From positions 20,034,001 through 20,098,000 of the forward strand of contig CM053152.1 of assembly GCA_028571685.1 (NCBI GenBank): DNA of 64,000 nucleotides. The letters are read 5' to 3'. The translations under genes were made by a program, and so were the position numbers. Below are positions 62,493 through 64,000 of the stretch, in pieces (positions within the stretch are counted from its first letter, which is position 1; the number at the start of each line of letters is the position of its first letter). This DNA is from Heterohyrax brucei. Taxonomy: Eukaryota; Chordata; Mammalia; Hyracoidea; Procaviidae. The notes below the pieces were generated by a model. That model made no database searches. It was not told the DNA's origin and saw nothing but the letters and a program-made list of their open reading frames with translations.

Positions 62493-64000
62493 GGATATAC
62501 ATCGTGGGACTTCTCTTAATTGGACTGTGGGCTTTTGGGAAAGGGGAAGAAGAGTGTAATTTGTGTATTCACACTATTAAGATGGAACAAAAGTTAACAA
62601 CTACACTGTTATTTTATAGCTTTTATGAATGCAAAGGAACTGACATGGGGACTTGCACTCATAACCAGACACAGTACTGTATATAAGACACTGGAGAAGG
62701 TAAAGGCCCATATGTATGTTATAACCCTTCCAAGCCCCCTACAACTGTGACATTCAAAATAAGACCAAGAAAAGATTGGTTCCTGAACAGAGAGGGACCT
62801 GCAGTAGCCCAAAATGAAGTGAAAGGGAATCCCAACCTGGTGATCTTAAAGTTTGATGCCTGTCCTAACTTACTCTACAAGCTTGGGCAGGTGTGGTTCT
62901 CAGCTGGCAGAGGAGCTACATGAAGGAGCATAAGTACATATGCCAATACTCTCCGATATGTGATGTAGACTGTTGGTGGTGGTTGTGTGTGTGGTGGGCT
63001 ATTTGGAAGGGCAATGGTTCAGAAAAAACATACTTAAGGAAGGGAAAAGCTCAAAAAGAGTGCACAGTCAATCAGTATAACCCACTAGAACTGGTGATCA
63101 CTAACAAGATGGACCACCAATGGAAACTTGGGGTGAAAGCGACATTGGGAATAGATGGTACTGGACAAGATCCTAGTGTTCCCATTTTCATCAAAAGGCA
63201 AATTCAAAGCTATCTGGAAAAGATTTCTCAGATATTTCCATCTTTCTATAAGGAGGTCATCAAACGTGCACCGCAACTGTCTCCAAATGGTAAAAACCTG
63301 TTCTTGGGATTAGCAGAAGATATGGTGCAGTCCCTGAAAGTTAATTCATGCTATGTGTGTGGAGGAACTCTGATGAGGGATCAGTGGCCATGGGAGGCAA
63401 AGGAATTACTGCCTCATGAAATTACTAATATGACACATCAGAAGAGACCACCTCATAATGAGGCTTTCTGGGCTCTAAAGTCCTCCATAGTAGGCCAATA
63501 TTGCTTGGCTAGAGGGGGAAACAACTTCACTACCTTCATCAGAGAGACAAAATGTTTGGGACAAAAGATCTTAAACACCTCCACTAAGAAGGGTGATTGG
63601 GGAGGGGGGGAAATGGGAGGGAAGAAAACCCTCTTGATAGATTTGAACATCTAAGAGAAGGCTGGGAAAACACAGGGAGTCCAAGACATTGGGCAGCACT
63701 GAATGGACTATATTGGATATGTAGAAATAGAGTATATGTCCAGCTGCCAGAAGACTGGATTGGGAGTTGTGTAAATAGGTATTATAAAGCCTCCCTTCTT
63801 TTCGCTTCCCCTAAAGAAGCAAGAACTTCTTGGCTATCCAGTCTCTGCCACCCTGTCTTGAAGGAGAAGGGAAATTAAAATAGAAAATTGAAGAGATAAT
63901 GAGTGGCTCCCTGAGAGAATAATTCAATACTATGGACACGAGATGGGTCCTGGGGTTACCGAACCCCCATTTATGTGCTAAACTGCATAATTAGACTACA
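62489..64000 (+). pseudogene. env: ERV env relic, SU part (runs off the edge)
   Basis: Starts at ATG 62489 with a hydrophobic signal peptide (MRIYIVGLLLIGLWAFGKG), then SU. One frame is open to TAA 62684-62686 and, after that stop, to 62921. A second frame is open at 62893-63654 (254 codons from its ATG), with NSCYVCGG near 63345, the WPWEAKELLP block and several N-glycosylation sites. The third frame, 63597-63876, has GLYWICRNRVYVQLPEDWIG. So one stop and two frame changes separate about 1.4 kb of fairly well-kept SU. The cleavage site and TM lie beyond 64000. No cleavage motif is seen up to the end. Confidence 0.82.

Larger units (their letters stand above)
57278..64000 (+). mobile_element. 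Class I (gammaretrovirus-like) endogenous retrovirus, plus strand, cut by the window edge
   Basis: Order on the plus strand: 5' LTR, tRNA-Glu-like primer binding site, a 0.7-kb leader, gag MA, a direct step to protease, RT, RNase H, integrase, env SU. The window ends before TM and the 3' LTR. Pol is broken in many places, env in three frames. Env wording (SU with CYVCGG and WPWEAKELLP) is similar to that of the HERV-E/ERV3 (HERV-R) cluster of class I ERVs; this comparison is by recognition only. Confidence 0.88.

Noticed and set aside
1-64000. Host gene exons, tRNA or rRNA genes
   Set aside because: No exon with splice signals and conserved coding sequence, and no complete tRNA cloverleaf or rRNA, could be supported; tRNA-like text belongs to SINE heads.

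Overview
The window looks like nuclear DNA from an afrotherian mammal, most likely an elephant or close relative. Three things point there: AfroSINE copies (tRNA-like head, tail ending GGCACTGGGTTTGG or GGCACTTGGCTTGG), several RTE/BovB-type LINEs whose 3' ends resemble the AfroSINE tail, and L1 copies of one lineage that share a distinctive 3' UTR. The species is inferred from repeat content recognised by eye; no database was searched. I see no host protein-coding exon, tRNA, rRNA or CRISPR. Almost the whole window is transposable elements at various stages of decay, many nested inside each other.

Layout. 1-8.3 kb: L1 fragments (one L1 nested in another with a target-site duplication), MaLR (MLT1-like) LTRs, two AfroSINEs, MIRs and a solo-LTR-like block. 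8.3-14.2 kb: a minus-strand class I (gammaretrovirus-like) provirus with 3' LTR, env, pol and the 3' part of gag, cut off by an unrelated LTR at 14.16 kb. 15-19.6 kb: an AfroSINE split by a MaLR LTR, more LTRs, MIR, and an L1 5' UTR piece. 19.6-32.9 kb: two long minus-strand L1s arranged head to tail, the first nearly full length. 33.3-40.2 kb: three plus-strand RTE/BovB copies. 40.2-47.1 kb: an ancient L1/HAL1 relic, three MaLR LTRs, minus-strand RTE pieces and a mariner-like transposon. 47.3-56.8 kb: a plus-strand, nearly full-length older L1 carrying a nested L1 that itself carries an LTR. 57.28 kb to the window end: a second class I provirus on the plus strand (5' LTR, tRNA-Glu-like primer binding site, short gag, pol, env), running off the edge before its 3' LTR.

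How the parts work together. The autonomous families encoded the usual machinery: L1 (ORF1p, ORF2p endonuclease/reverse transcriptase), RTE (endonuclease/reverse transcriptase), class I ERVs (Gag, protease, RT, RNase H, integrase, Env) and mariner transposase. All copies here carry stops, frameshifts or deletions, so none looks competent as it stands. AfroSINE has no coding capacity and probably used RTE machinery.

The least ordinary signal is a set of about 25-33-bp insertions consisting only of a SINE-like 3' tail (core GGCACTTGGCTTGG). Four are flanked by 9-14-bp direct repeats of the target, so they look like separate retrotransposition events of almost nothing but tail. Other points of interest: a perfect palindrome containing AATAAA on both strands in one ERV LTR, a 408-445-bp spacer between L1 ORF1 and ORF2 in three elements, and an env segment in the plus-strand provirus that stays open for 254 codons although its pol is wrecked.
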